Below are positions 44,228 through 53,177 of a stretch of DNA of 64,000 bases, in pieces (positions within the stretch are counted from its first letter, which is position 1; every line of letters starts with the position of its first letter). A program made the position numbers and the translations under genes. Below the pieces are notes generated by a model. The model was given only the letters and a program-made list of their open reading frames with translations. It was not told the origin of the DNA and made no database searches. This DNA is from JABRWC01 sp039961675. Its GTDB lineage: Bacteria; Planctomycetota; Phycisphaerae; UBA1845; Fen-1342. The DNA lies in NCBI GenBank assembly GCA_039961675.1, contig JABRWC010000085.1, forward strand, positions 1 through 64,000. Direction: 5' to 3'.

Positions 44228-46189
44228 TCAGGTCGCGCGCGCGGCAGTTTCGTCGCGCGCCGGCGCCGTCTCGCCGCGCACGGACCGCAGAAGGTACTCC
44301 GCGACGTCCGCCTGCTCGACGCGCTCGTGCCCCTGATCCATCAGCGCGTCGCTGAGCATCGTTTTGCAGAACGGGCAGCCCGAGGCGACTTTCGCGGGGC
44401 TGCCTTCGCTCGGCAGCACGCGGAGAAGCTGCCGCGCGCGGGCGTGGTTGACCTTGCCGTCGCCCTCCCGGCTGCCCGGGCGGCGGATGGGCTCTTCTTC
44501 CTTCCACATCTGCGCTCCGCCCGCGCCGCAGCACATGCCGCGGTCGCGGCTCTCGGGCGCCTCGACCAGCCGCAGGCCCGGAATCGCCGAGAGGACTTCG
44601 CGCGGCGGGTCGTAGACCTCGTTGTAGCGGCCCAGGTAGCACGAGTCGTGGAAGACCACCGTCGCATTGACCGCGTGCCGGGGCCGCAGGCGGCCCTCGC
44701 CAATCAACCGCGCCAAGAGCTGCGTATGGTGAATGACTTCGTACCGGCCGCCGAAATCGCCGTACTCGTTGCCAAGCATGTTGAAGCAGTGCGGGCAGGT
44801 GGTGACGATCTTGCGCACGCCGTAGCTGTTCAGTGTCTCCACGTTCTGTCTGGCGAGCATCTGGAACAAGTACTCGTTGCCGGCACGGCGGGCCGGGTCG
44901 CCGTTGCAGGTCTCCTCTGGCCCCAGAATGGCGTAGCTCACGCCGGCCTCGTTCAGGAGCTGCGCGAATGCGCGGGCGATGCGCCGGCTGCGGTCGTCGA
45001 ACGACGGCGCGCAGCCCACCCAGTACAGGTACTCGGCGTCCGGCTTCGCGCACAGCAGCGGCACGTCCAGGCCCTGGGCCCACTCGGCCCGCTGGCTGTT
45101 GTCGAAACTGTACGGATTGCCCACCGATTCCAGCCCGCGGAAGGCGTTCTGAAGCTGGTCCGGGAACGTGCCCTGCTCCATCACCGCGTTCCGCCGCAAG
45201 TCCACGATCTTGTCGATGTACGAGATGAACACCGGGCATTCCTGCTCGCACGCGCCGCACGTCGTGCAGGCCCAGATCACTTCCGGGTTGATGACCGCCG
45301 GCAGGTAGTGGAACGACGCGTCCAGCTTGGCGTCGCCGGCCAAAGCGGCCCGAATCAGCGCGTTCTGGTTGCGATACAAGTGATCGCGCAGGTCCATCGT
45401 CAGATGCTTTGGCGAGAGCAGCTTGCCGGTGTTCGTCGCCGGGCACTGGTCCGAGCAGCGGCCGCACTCGGTGCACGTGTACAGGTCCAGCACGTCTTTC
45501 CACGAGAACTCGACGGCGGTCCTGACGCCGAGCGTCTCCTCCCGCTCCAGCCGGCCGTCGATGTCCTGGATCGTCCGCAGACGTCCGACGCCGCGCCGGT
45601 TGCGGAGGTACACGTTCGGCAGCACGGTCAGCACGTGGAAGTGCTTGCCGTACGGGAGGAGGTTCAGGAACACGAGCACGATGATCGAGTGCGCCCAGAA
45701 GCCGGTATGCAGCAAGCCGGAGAGGAGCGAGCGCGGCAAATACTGAAGCGCGAGCGCCAGGCAGGAAGCAGCCGGCGCTTGGTGGTGAAACAGTGGCTCG
45801 ACTTGAGCAAGCCGGGCGCTGGCGAGCTCGTACAGCGGTTCGGCCAGCCGGCTCGCCTCCGGCACGCTGCGTGCGATCTGGGCTGATTGGCCGCGCAATT
45901 CCACGTAGGGCAGCGCGAAGCCGGCAGCCTCGTAGGTCAGGTCCGCCGCCATGAGCCCCAGGATCAGGCACAAAATGACCAGGCCTTCCGTGCTGAGCTG
46001 GATGCGCCGCGGCCGCGTCACCAGCCGCGTGTAGAGGAAGTACAGCACGTCTCGGACGCGCCCGCCGGGTTCGTCAAAGCGCTCCGCCGGCGCCGCGGCG
46101 ATCCACATCAGCTTCCAGCGCCGACGGGCCGTCCAGGAAAAAAAACCCAGCCCCGCCGCTAGCAGCACCGTCATGGCCACCGCGCTCAT
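44228..46189 (-). CDS. Membrane Fe-S oxidoreductase, HdrD/GlpC-like
   Basis: 653 residues from the ATG at 46189 (GAGGTG nearby; ATG at 46174 is an alternative). The N-terminal part has several membrane helices, including one with HFHVLTVLPNVYLR, typical of the b-type haem/NarI-like anchors of these reductases. Two 4Fe-4S motifs follow (CTECGRCSDQCP and CTTCGACEQECP), then two CCG domains with CPHCFNMLGNEYG, SCYLGRYN, MCCGAGG and GCPFCKTML. Such proteins pass electrons between quinone and a soluble thiol/Fe-S partner. No electron-transfer partner gene is adjacent. Confidence 0.88.
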   Translation of the reverse strand: MSAVAMTVLLAAGLGFFSWTARRRWKLMWIAAAPAERFDEPGGRVRDVLYFLYTRLVTRPRRIQLSTEGLVILCLILGLMAADLTYEAAGFALPYVELRGQSAQIARSVPEASRLAEPLYELASARLAQVEPLFHHQAPAASCLALALQYLPRSLLSGLLHTGFWAHSIIVLVFLNLLPYGKHFHVLTVLPNVYLRNRRGVGRLRTIQDIDGRLEREETLGVRTAVEFSWKDVLDLYTCTECGRCSDQCPATNTGKLLSPKHLTMDLRDHLYRNQNALIRAALAGDAKLDASFHYLPAVINPEVIWACTTCGACEQECPVFISYIDKIVDLRRNAVMEQGTFPDQLQNAFRGLESVGNPYSFDNSQRAEWAQGLDVPLLCAKPDAEYLYWVGCAPSFDDRSRRIARAFAQLLNEAGVSYAILGPEETCNGDPARRAGNEYLFQMLARQNVETLNSYGVRKIVTTCPHCFNMLGNEYGDFGGRYEVIHHTQLLARLIGEGRLRPRHAVNATVVFHDSCYLGRYNEVYDPPREVLSAIPGLRLVEAPESRDRGMCCGAGGAQMWKEEEPIRRPGSREGDGKVNHARARQLLRVLPSEGSPAKVASGCPFCKTMLSDALMDQGHERVEQADVAEYLLRSVRGETAPARDETAARAT

Positions 46190-46366
46190 GCAGCACCTCG
46201 AACGGGTCGTGACCGCGAATCCGCGTGGGGGGCCATTGTAGCCGCGCACGGCGGGTTGTCAGGCGGTGCGGCGGCGTGACGGCCTCCCTCACTGCGGCTA
46301 GAATCCCGCCCCCGGCGCGAGTCGGCGCCCATCGCCCCGTGTCCAGTGCAGCAGGGTCTTCGCGCA

Positions 46367-47137
46367 ATGACGCCGCACGACAACAAGGAGGTCTTTGCGA
46401 CGGCCGAGTTCGACCGCTGGGCCGACCGCGAGAGCCTGGACGGCGCCGAACGGCTCATATTCGAGCGCTATTTCGACCCGGCGCGGAAGACGATCGAGGC
46501 CGGCACAGGCGGAGGGCGGATTGTGCTGGCGCTTCGTGACATGGGGTACCGAAACCTGCACGGCTTCGACTTCGTGCCGGGGTTCATCGAGCGCGCCAGA
46601 CAGCGTGATCGCAACGGCACGATCACCTTCGAGGTCCAGGACGCGACGCGCCTGCCGTACCCCGACGGCTCCTTCGAGCAGGGGATCTGGCTTCAGCAGA
46701 TTCTGAGCCTGATCCCAACAAGCGAAGGGCGCATGGAGGCCGCGCGCGAGGCGCATCGCATCCTGACCAGCGGCGCGCCGGCGGCCTTCTCGTTCATGTC
46801 GTTTGAGGCCCGCTCATCGAGTTTGTCGTACGGGCTGTATCTGAAGTACCTGCGACTGTTTCGCATGGCGCGCGGCTCGTCGCGCTCGATCCAGTCCATC
46901 CCGTGGATGCGCCTGCGCAACAAGTTCAACTGGCCCTGCCTTCTGGACCGCGGGCCGTACGTCTACTGGTACCGGGCGACCGAGGCGTATAACTTCCTGC
47001 GCGACGCCGGCTTCGAGGTGTTGGGGATCGGATGCAGCGTGCAGATGATGGAGCGCGGCCTGTTTCACGAGACGCCCGACGCGTTCCGCGACCATGCGAT
47101 CCGCGGCGCGCTCTACATCGCCTGCCGCAAGCCCTGA
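46367..47137 (+). CDS. SAM-dependent class I methyltransferase
   Basis: 256 residues from MTPHDNKE; an ATG 21 bp upstream is possible. The Rossmann-fold SAM motif IEAGTGGGRIVLAL is followed by FDFVPGFIERAR and the D/N motif QDATRLPYPDGSFEQGIWLQQIL. The C-terminus contains aromatic blocks (YVYWYRATEAYNF) not typical of ubiquinone or rRNA methyltransferases. Substrate unknown. Followed immediately by a long palindrome. Confidence 0.88.
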   Translation: MTPHDNKEVFATAEFDRWADRESLDGAERLIFERYFDPARKTIEAGTGGGRIVLALRDMGYRNLHGFDFVPGFIERARQRDRNGTITFEVQDATRLPYPDGSFEQGIWLQQILSLIPTSEGRMEAAREAHRILTSGAPAAFSFMSFEARSSSLSYGLYLKYLRLFRMARGSSRSIQSIPWMRLRNKFNWPCLLDRGPYVYWYRATEAYNFLRDAGFEVLGIGCSVQMMERGLFHETPDAFRDHAIRGALYIACRKP

Positions 47138-47145
47138 TCGCGTCC

Positions 47146-47207
47146 GTAGCGTCGGACCTCCGCGTCCGACGTGCGTTTTCGCGTCGGACGCGGTCGCCCG
47201 ATGCTAC
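47146..47207. repeat. 26-bp imperfect palindrome after methyltransferase gene
   Basis: Arms 47146-47171 and 47182-47207 match at 22 of 26 positions around a 10-nt loop. They open GTAGC and close GCTAC, and the core is rich in CGTCGGAC/GTCCGACG. A short T-run (CATTTTTG) follows. May serve as a bidirectional terminator and looks like a REP-type element. Confidence 0.75.
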
Positions 47208-47253
47208 CATTTTTGTGACGCCGATCCGCTATCGGCCCCGTGAAGAACCCAAC

Positions 47254-47333
47254 TAGGCTCTTGTGGCGCCGGCGTCCAGCCGGTGAAAACAGGGGCGGGA
47301 CGCCCGTGCCGCGGATTTTTCAACGGCCCGCTA
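47254..47333. repeat. Degenerate relative of the MITE-like repeat (copy E)
   Basis: The right end, TTTTTCAACGGCCCGCTA, matches the reversed left end of copies A-D (TTTTCAACGGACTGCTA) with two differences and ends in TA. The interior (CCGGCGTCCAGCCGG, GGGCGGGACGCCCGT) is different, so this is a variant or chimaera. Left boundary set at the TA at 47254 and uncertain. Confidence 0.5.
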
Positions 47334-47339
47334 CTTGCC

Positions 47340-47443
47340 TGTCTCACAAATTCGTGCTGAAAATCGGTGAGCGCAAAGCTCTGCTTTGCGTGGCGAACCG
47401 GACGTGGGCCGTCCCCGGAATCAGGCCGCGAATTTCTGAGACA
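47340..47443. repeat. Second 104-bp terminal-inverted-repeat element
   Basis: Ends TGTCTCACAAATTCG and the reverse of TGTCTCAGAAATTCG (14/15 match). The interior carries a CGCAAAGC...GCTTTGCG hairpin. Non-coding, directly after copy E and 5 bp before the stop of the zinc-ribbon gene. Confidence 0.7.
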
Positions 47444-47448
47444 CAACA

Positions 47449-48066
47449 CTACGGCTCGGCCGCTCCGCACTCCGGGCATGGCTGGTCGGCCGGCCGCCCA
47501 TACAGGTCGTATCCACAGCGCGTGCAGATTCTCAGTCCGATCTCGCGCGTACAGGCGCGCAGCGCGCGCAGCCGCGCCAGCACGTTCAACTCGTGTCGCC
47601 AGAACGCGCCGTACGTGACGATGATGAAGGCCGTGGAGATCGCCCAGTAAATCTGGTCAGTGCGCGCCAGCAGCCACCCGACGCCGATGATCGCGACCAG
47701 CGCCATGGTGATGAACGGCCGAACCTCGTAAACCAGGATGACGCCCTCGGCCCCGTCCGTCATCCGCAGCGCGACGCGCGGCCAGGCGCTCATGGCCCAG
47801 ATCGGCCGGCGGAAACAGAACACGTCGCCACGCCGCCGCGCCACGAGCCGGCTGTGCCGCAGCGCGCGGCCGACGACGCCGCGGACTTCGCTCGGCGTGG
47901 CGCGCGTCTGCCATTCCTCGCGGTGCAGCGCCGGGCCGAGCCGGAAGTACCAGCGAGCGCAGAACAGGTACGCCAACGTCTCGACGAAGCACAGCGCCGC
48001 CGTGATGACGGTGCCAATGGACAGCCCGAATTGAACGGAATTTCCCGACGTCGCGCGTCCCCGCAA
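47449..48066 (-). CDS. Membrane protein with C-terminal zinc ribbon
   Basis: 205 residues, TTG start taken because no ATG or GTG lies before the first helix; start uncertain. Two to three membrane segments (about 14-37, 118-140, 145-160) surround a cytoplasmic or periplasmic loop. The C-terminus carries the ribbon CTRCGYDLYGRPADQPCPECG, the same CxxCGxxLxG...CPECG pattern as in the gene at 31108-31389, though the rest of the two proteins is unrelated. Function unknown. Confidence 0.75.
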   Translation of the reverse strand: MRGRATSGNSVQFGLSIGTVITAALCFVETLAYLFCARWYFRLGPALHREEWQTRATPSEVRGVVGRALRHSRLVARRRGDVFCFRRPIWAMSAWPRVALRMTDGAEGVILVYEVRPFITMALVAIIGVGWLLARTDQIYWAISTAFIIVTYGAFWRHELNVLARLRALRACTREIGLRICTRCGYDLYGRPADQPCPECGAAEP

Positions 48067-48121
48067 CGTGAGCCGGAATGCGGCCGGCCGTCCGCCGACG
48101 GCCAGGCCACGGTCTGGCCGG

Positions 48122-48655
48122 CTACTGCCGCCGCAGCGTGCCTCCGCCCTGCCACGCGACGCCGCCGCTGCGCCCGCCGATCTCCGGACTGCTGACGCTC
48201 AGCTCCGAGGTGTAGGCAAGCGTGTCGGCGTCGACGATTTCATAGGTCACAGTCTCCTGGCCCGTGAGTTCCAGGGGCGGCGAGCCGATGCTGGTTTCGA
48301 GCACGATGACCAGCCGGCCGTCGGCGAAGGCGACGGAGTCCACGCGCTGTTCGATCGTTAGCCCCGATTCCTGCGAACTGAGGACCAGGTTCTCGCGCGG
48401 CGGCGAGTTTACGGCAGGGATGATCGGCAGGCCGTAGTCGCCGATCGTCTCCATCACGGACTGGGTGGACTGCTGCTCGTCGACCACGGCGCCGTCCTGG
48501 AGCGTCCGCAGTGCAAGCGTCACGTCGCCCGTGTATGCGCCCGGCGTGATGGTCGTGGTGATGATCGGGCCAAGCTCCGCCGGTTGCTCGGCAGCTTGCG
48601 GACACCCGGCGACCGAAACGAGCGTGCAGACAGTCAGCGCGACCCAGTGTTTCAC
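48122..48655 (-). CDS. Small lipoprotein
   Basis: 177 residues from a GTG at 48655, 7 nt after a TGGAG-type site. Lipobox VSVAGC (Cys16). The body (ITTTITPGAYTGDVTLALRTLQDGAVV, LVIVLETSIGSPPLELTG) is beta-rich and has no recognised family. The open frame extends upstream but crosses the recurrent intergenic motif, supporting the internal GTG start. Confidence 0.68.
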   Translation of the reverse strand: MKHWVALTVCTLVSVAGCPQAAEQPAELGPIITTTITPGAYTGDVTLALRTLQDGAVVDEQQSTQSVMETIGDYGLPIIPAVNSPPRENLVLSSQESGLTIEQRVDSVAFADGRLVIVLETSIGSPPLELTGQETVTYEIVDADTLAYTSELSVSSPEIGGRSGGVAWQGGGTLRRQ

Positions 48656-48769
48656 TCGAATCTCCAGGGAGAGGTTCGGCTGCCCTTCATCATGCCCGCA
48701 AATCGCGGGTTGAGCAGGAGCGTACTGCATGCCGCGCGGGAGGGCAATTCTTCGCCGCCCCAACCCATC

Positions 48770-48793
48770 CGAGCCGCGACCGTGAGGGAGCAG
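48770..48793 (-). repeat. Short recurrent intergenic motif, copy 4
   Basis: Forward CCGAGCCGCGACCGTGAGGG; minus strand CCCTCACGGTCGCGGCTCGG. Between the subtilase and small lipoprotein genes. Confidence 0.6.
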
Positions 48794-48934
48794 GAACAGC
48801 GCAGAACCTCACACGAATGTTGCTGCGCTCGCGCCGACGGCTTGCTGGGATTGAAAGGGCATCGGCGTGCGGTCACCCCGCTGCGCCGCGCGAGTCTGGC
48901 CGGGCCTCCGTACCGCCTCCCGACGCGGCCGTAG

Positions 48935-50491
48935 CTACGAGCCGAGACCGAAGTGTTCCAGCAAGATCGACAGGTCGGACAGGCCGACTAACCCGTCACC
49001 GTCGAGGTCACCCTGCGTGCGGTTCGCGCCGTCACGCCCGAAGTTTGCCAGCAGCAGCACGAGGTCAACGACGTTGACCTCGTTGTTGTCGTTCACGTCG
49101 CCGGGGATCGGGCCGATGGCGACCGCGGCGCCGATGTCGATCCGTCCGACGCCCAGCAAGTGTCCGGCTTGATAGTCGGGGTTCAACTCGTAGACATTCG
49201 CGACGGTGCAGGCCAGAACCTGCTTCACGGCTTCGTGGATCGAGACGGGAGCGTCGGTGAACGGCTCGCACACAGGCTCGGTGAACGCCGTGTCGGCCCG
49301 CCACTCGGGGTGCTGCGAAAGCACCAGGGCCGCGCCGCCCGACACGAACGCCGTCGCGAAACTCGTGCCCTCCCACGCGGCGTACTCATCGCCAGGAACC
49401 GGGCCGAAGACGGACTGCTGGGGGTCGTTTCCACCAGGTCCGCCCTCCAGCGGCTCGCTGTCTCCCGGGGCGCTGATGAACAGTTCGCTGTTGTAGTTGC
49501 TGAAATCGGCTTTCACGCCGGCGGCGTCGAGCGCCGCAACGCCGATCGTGTCGCGCGCCGCGGGATACTCGCGGACTTGCTGGCCGAGATTGCCGGCCGC
49601 GGCCACAACCACCGCGCCGTGCGCTTGTGCCTCGGCCACGGCCTCTTCCAGGACGCGGCAGCTCCAGGTCGAGCCCAAACTGAGGTTGATGACGGCGCTG
49701 CCGCAGTCGATCGCGTGGAAGATTCCCTTGGCGATGACGAACTGATCGCCGACGCCGTCGCTGTTGAGCACGACGATCGGCCGGATCAGGACGTTCGGCG
49801 CCGTGAGCAGGATCAGCCCGGACACGAACGTGCCGTGCCCGGTCATTTCGTCGATCTGTCCGTCACCGTCGTTGTCCAACGCGTCGCCGAGGTCGTCCGT
49901 CGCGTCCACGCCCGGAACGAAGCTGACGCCCGGAAGAACCCGTCCGGCCAAGGCCGGGTGGGTCCAATCCGCGCCGGTGTCCAGCACGGCGACCTCCACC
50001 CCGGCGCCGCGCGCGCGGGCGTGGGCCTGCTCCAGGCCAAGCTCGGCCGCGGCGTATTGGGCCTCGTACAGCGCGGCGGCCTGTCCCCCGCCGCCGGTGC
50101 CGATGTAGATCGTGCCGGTCTTACCCTCGCCGGTCTGCCCGCGGTAATTCAACTCGACGCGTGTCAGAGGGCGCGTGGGGTCCGGAACGTCCGGCGTCGG
50201 ATTGACCAAGTGATCGCGCAGGTAATCCTTGATGAGGCACTCGGGAGCGCCGGACGTGTGGAGCACATACCAACTGCGGGACTCGATCGCGTCCGCGACC
50301 ACGACGCCGGGCCAGGCCTGCTGGATGATGGCCAGCGCTTCGTCGATCGTCGAGTACCCGGCGACGCGCACCATCACCTGCTGCTCGACGATCCCATCTT
50401 CGCCCGGGTCGTGAACGATGCACTGCGCCCGGCTCGGCGTGTGCAGCGCGGCCGTTGCGAGAACGACGGCAAGGCAACAACGGAATACCAT
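48935..50491 (-). CDS. Secreted S8 subtilisin-like protease with dockerin-like tail
   Basis: 518 residues from the ATG at 50491 (MVFRCCLAVVLATAALHTPSRAQ, signal peptide; AAGGCGG site upstream). A pro-region to about 150 precedes the protease: Asp171 (VAVLDTGADWTHP), His219 (GHGTFVSGL), oxyanion Asn301 (AAAGN), Ser377 (GTSFATAF). A calcium-loop-like DNDGDGQIDE sits beside the His. The C-terminus is a double EF-hand dockerin-like pair (GDVNDNNEVNVVDLVLLLANFG and GDLDGDGLVGLSDLSILLEHFG). All catalytic residues are intact. This tail lacks the Cys pair seen in the other tagged proteins. Confidence 0.93.
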   Translation of the reverse strand: MVFRCCLAVVLATAALHTPSRAQCIVHDPGEDGIVEQQVMVRVAGYSTIDEALAIIQQAWPGVVVADAIESRSWYVLHTSGAPECLIKDYLRDHLVNPTPDVPDPTRPLTRVELNYRGQTGEGKTGTIYIGTGGGGQAAALYEAQYAAAELGLEQAHARARGAGVEVAVLDTGADWTHPALAGRVLPGVSFVPGVDATDDLGDALDNDGDGQIDEMTGHGTFVSGLILLTAPNVLIRPIVVLNSDGVGDQFVIAKGIFHAIDCGSAVINLSLGSTWSCRVLEEAVAEAQAHGAVVVAAAGNLGQQVREYPAARDTIGVAALDAAGVKADFSNYNSELFISAPGDSEPLEGGPGGNDPQQSVFGPVPGDEYAAWEGTSFATAFVSGGAALVLSQHPEWRADTAFTEPVCEPFTDAPVSIHEAVKQVLACTVANVYELNPDYQAGHLLGVGRIDIGAAVAIGPIPGDVNDNNEVNVVDLVLLLANFGRDGANRTQGDLDGDGLVGLSDLSILLEHFGLGS

Positions 50492-50928
50492 GGCTGAACC
50501 GCCTTGAGACACCGTTTCGCGCAGATTCCCGATATGGCCGAACTCGGTTGCCCGCGACATTTTATCGCGGTCCGAAGGGAATTGCGACGGAATCTCGTCC
50601 CTTCCTCACCCGCGCGCCGTGCCTTCCCGCGGATCGCCGTCAATCGGGCGAGCGCCTGCCGCGACATGCATGCCCCTCATTCGTGCCGCAGTGCGACGCC
50701 CGTACACGTCGCGTCTCGCCCAGCCGAGCGGCGTGAACGCGCCGGGGCCGCATCACCGCTCGGCGTGTCACATTTGCGCAACTTTACACTGCGCCGTGTG
50801 GCGTTCGACGCCGCGGCCGCCATAATGAGCAGCGCCAGCGGAGCAACCGCGCCGATTGTCGGCAAACATAGTTGGCGGCGCCGATGCGCAGTGTCGTCGG
50901 CGGTGCGGCCCGTTGGCGGATGCGTGAC

Positions 50929-52815
50929 ATGAATCCCTTGCGGAATTTACGCTTGCCCGTTGCCCTGGCGATCGCCGTACTCGCCGCCCTGTGCATCGCC
51001 GCGGCCGACGACGGCCCGGCGCAGCCCGAGACCGTCGCGTCACAACTCCGGCATCGCTGGAGCGCCGTGGCCTTCGGCAATCCGAACGGCGAGAGTCCGT
51101 CGAGCGCGCCGGCGAAGACCGGCCTGCTCCACTCAAGCCCCGAGGCCTGTGCGGGGTACACGCTCTTCGCGCCGCTGGGTTCGACGAGCACCTACCTGGT
51201 CGATCTGCGCGGAAACGTCGTACACACTTGGACCAGCCAATACGAGCCGGGGCAGGCGGTCTACCTGCTCGACGACGGCAGCCTGCTGCGCTGCGCCCGC
51301 GAACCCGACAACGAGCACTTCGGCGGCGGCGGCATCGGCGGCCGCGTGGAGCGGCTAGCGCCGGACAGCCGGGTGCTCTGGACCTTCGTCTACGCCGACG
51401 ATCGGCACTGTCTGCACCACGACATCGAGCCGCTGCCGAACGGCAACATCCTGATGATCGCCTGGGAGAAGAAGTCGCGGGACGAAGCCGTGGCCGCCGG
51501 CATGAACCCGGACGGGTTGCCCGCAGGCGAGGTCTGGTCGGACTGCGTAATCGAGGTCGAGCCGGCTGGCGCCGTCGGCGGCAGGATCGTGTGGGAATGG
51601 CACGTCTGGGACCACCTGGTGCAGGAGTTCGACGGCTCCAAAGCGAACTACGGCCGCGTGCGCGAGCACCCCGAACGCATCGACGCGAACTACCAGCGTC
51701 GCGCCCCGCGCGAGTCGGCGGACGAAGTCCGACGACTGCGCGCTTTGGGGTACATCGGCGGCGGCGACGCGGAACCCGCGGACGAGCGCGACCCCGGACT
51801 CCGGTTCGGGCCCGGCGGACCCGACATGCGGGCGGACGTCTACCACACCAACTCGGTCGCCTACAACGCCCGGCTGGACCAGATCGCGCTCAGCGTGCAC
51901 AGCTTTAACGAGGTCTGGATCATCGACCACGGCACGACGACCGTCGAGGCGGCCGGACGCACGGGCGGCCGGTGCGGCCGTGGCGGCGACCTGCTGTACC
52001 GTTGGGGCAACGCGCGCGCGTACGGCGCGGGCGGCGCCGAGGACCAGCGACTGTTCGCGCAGCACGACGCGCGCTGGATCCCGGACGGCTCGCCGGGCGC
52101 CGGACGGCTGATGATCTTCAACAACGGAGCGGGCCGACCCGATGGCGAATACTCGTCCGTGATCGAACTTGCTCCTCCCGTGGACGCGAACGGACAATAC
52201 GTGCGCCCGTCGGGCGGCGCGTTCGGGCCGGAGCGCCCGGTTTGGGAATACGCCGCGCCGAACCGCGAGGAGTTCTTTTCCAGTCACATCTCCGGCGCGG
52301 AACGTCTGCCGAACGGCAACACGCTGATCTGTGACGGCGAACAGGGACGGATCTTCGAAGTCTCACCGGACGGGCACACCGTCTGGGATTACATCAACCC
52401 GTATGTCGAGCGTAGGCGGCCCGACCGCCCCGGCGGCTTCCCGCCCCCGGGCCTCGGTCCGCCGCCACCGTGGATGTTCGATGGCCCGCCGCCGGACGTG
52501 TTTGACCGGCCCCTACCCGGAAGCCAGCCGATCGCCTCACGCAGCGACTTCGGGCGCACGCACCCGACTTCGCAGCCGCGGCGCCGGCCGCCGTTCCCGC
52601 CTCCTCCCGGCGTGAATGGCCCACGGGGTCCGCGCGGCGGGCCGCCCATTCCCGGACCGTTCATGGGTCGCCACGGCCCGCCGGGCGGCGGACCGATGGG
52701 CGGAGGCTTGTTCCGGGCGACGCGCCTGGCCGAGACGCATCCCGGCGTGCGGACGCTGCTCCGGTCGCAGCGGAACGGAAACGACGGCGACGCACATTCA
52801 GCCGAACCAGAGTAG
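50929..52815 (+). CDS. Arylsulfotransferase-like secreted protein
   Basis: 628 residues from MNPLRNLRLP (signal peptide about 1-26; nearby Met codons allow a slightly longer start). The body has the beta-propeller motifs of the arylsulfotransferase (ASST, PF05935) family: VDLRGNVVHTW, HHDIEPLPNGNILMIAWE, ISGAERLPNGNTLICDGEQGRIFEV, DGHTVWDYINP. The catalytic His is likely one of the HH in CLHHDIEP. Residues of about 510-600 are Pro/Gly/Arg-rich and look like a disordered linker or wall spacer. Substrate (phenolic acceptor) is inferred from family. Confidence 0.82.
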   Translation: MNPLRNLRLPVALAIAVLAALCIAAADDGPAQPETVASQLRHRWSAVAFGNPNGESPSSAPAKTGLLHSSPEACAGYTLFAPLGSTSTYLVDLRGNVVHTWTSQYEPGQAVYLLDDGSLLRCAREPDNEHFGGGGIGGRVERLAPDSRVLWTFVYADDRHCLHHDIEPLPNGNILMIAWEKKSRDEAVAAGMNPDGLPAGEVWSDCVIEVEPAGAVGGRIVWEWHVWDHLVQEFDGSKANYGRVREHPERIDANYQRRAPRESADEVRRLRALGYIGGGDAEPADERDPGLRFGPGGPDMRADVYHTNSVAYNARLDQIALSVHSFNEVWIIDHGTTTVEAAGRTGGRCGRGGDLLYRWGNARAYGAGGAEDQRLFAQHDARWIPDGSPGAGRLMIFNNGAGRPDGEYSSVIELAPPVDANGQYVRPSGGAFGPERPVWEYAAPNREEFFSSHISGAERLPNGNTLICDGEQGRIFEVSPDGHTVWDYINPYVERRRPDRPGGFPPPGLGPPPPWMFDGPPPDVFDRPLPGSQPIASRSDFGRTHPTSQPRRRPPFPPPPGVNGPRGPRGGPPIPGPFMGRHGPPGGGPMGGGLFRATRLAETHPGVRTLLRSQRNGNDGDAHSAEPE

Positions 52816-52861
52816 GCCGGATCGACTTGTCGCCCGCTCCGGCGAGCCTCCCCTGGCGGTC

Positions 52862-52884
52862 GTTGGGAGCTTGGAGTCCCCAAC
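52862..52884. repeat. Hairpin after arylsulfotransferase-like gene
   Basis: GTTGGGA ... TCCCCAAC with a one-base bulge, 46 bp past the stop. No T-run; perhaps a REP-like element or processing site. Confidence 0.45.
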
Positions 52885-53061
52885 CGTATCGCGACGCAGA
52901 GCCGCGGAGCGGCGTGCGACCACAGGGAGGCCGTGTCAATTCCCGTGCAAGTCGATTCCGGGGCATCCGTCAGGTTCGTTTACGCGGCGTGGGACTTCGA
53001 TTTCACCAGGATTTTCTCCACCGCTGGCAGCACCACCTGGCTGCACAGGTGGGCCGCCTTC

Positions 53062-53161
53062 GGCTGTCCGCATCCGTGCGGGAGCGCGCACCGAATGGCC
53101 TTCAAAGCCGGCCTGGAGGCCGGTGCCCCAATGGGCGGACAATTTTTTTAACGGACTGCTA
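53062..53161 (-). repeat. MITE-like TA-bounded repeat, copy C
   Basis: About 100 bp. Its minus-strand left end is TAGCAGTCCGTTAAAAAAA; the distal end has decayed (GCGGACAGC without TTCAAC). The interior follows copies A and B closely. It lies 16 bp past the stop of the SGNH gene. Confidence 0.8.
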
Positions 53162-53177
53162 AGCCTGCGTGCCTGTC

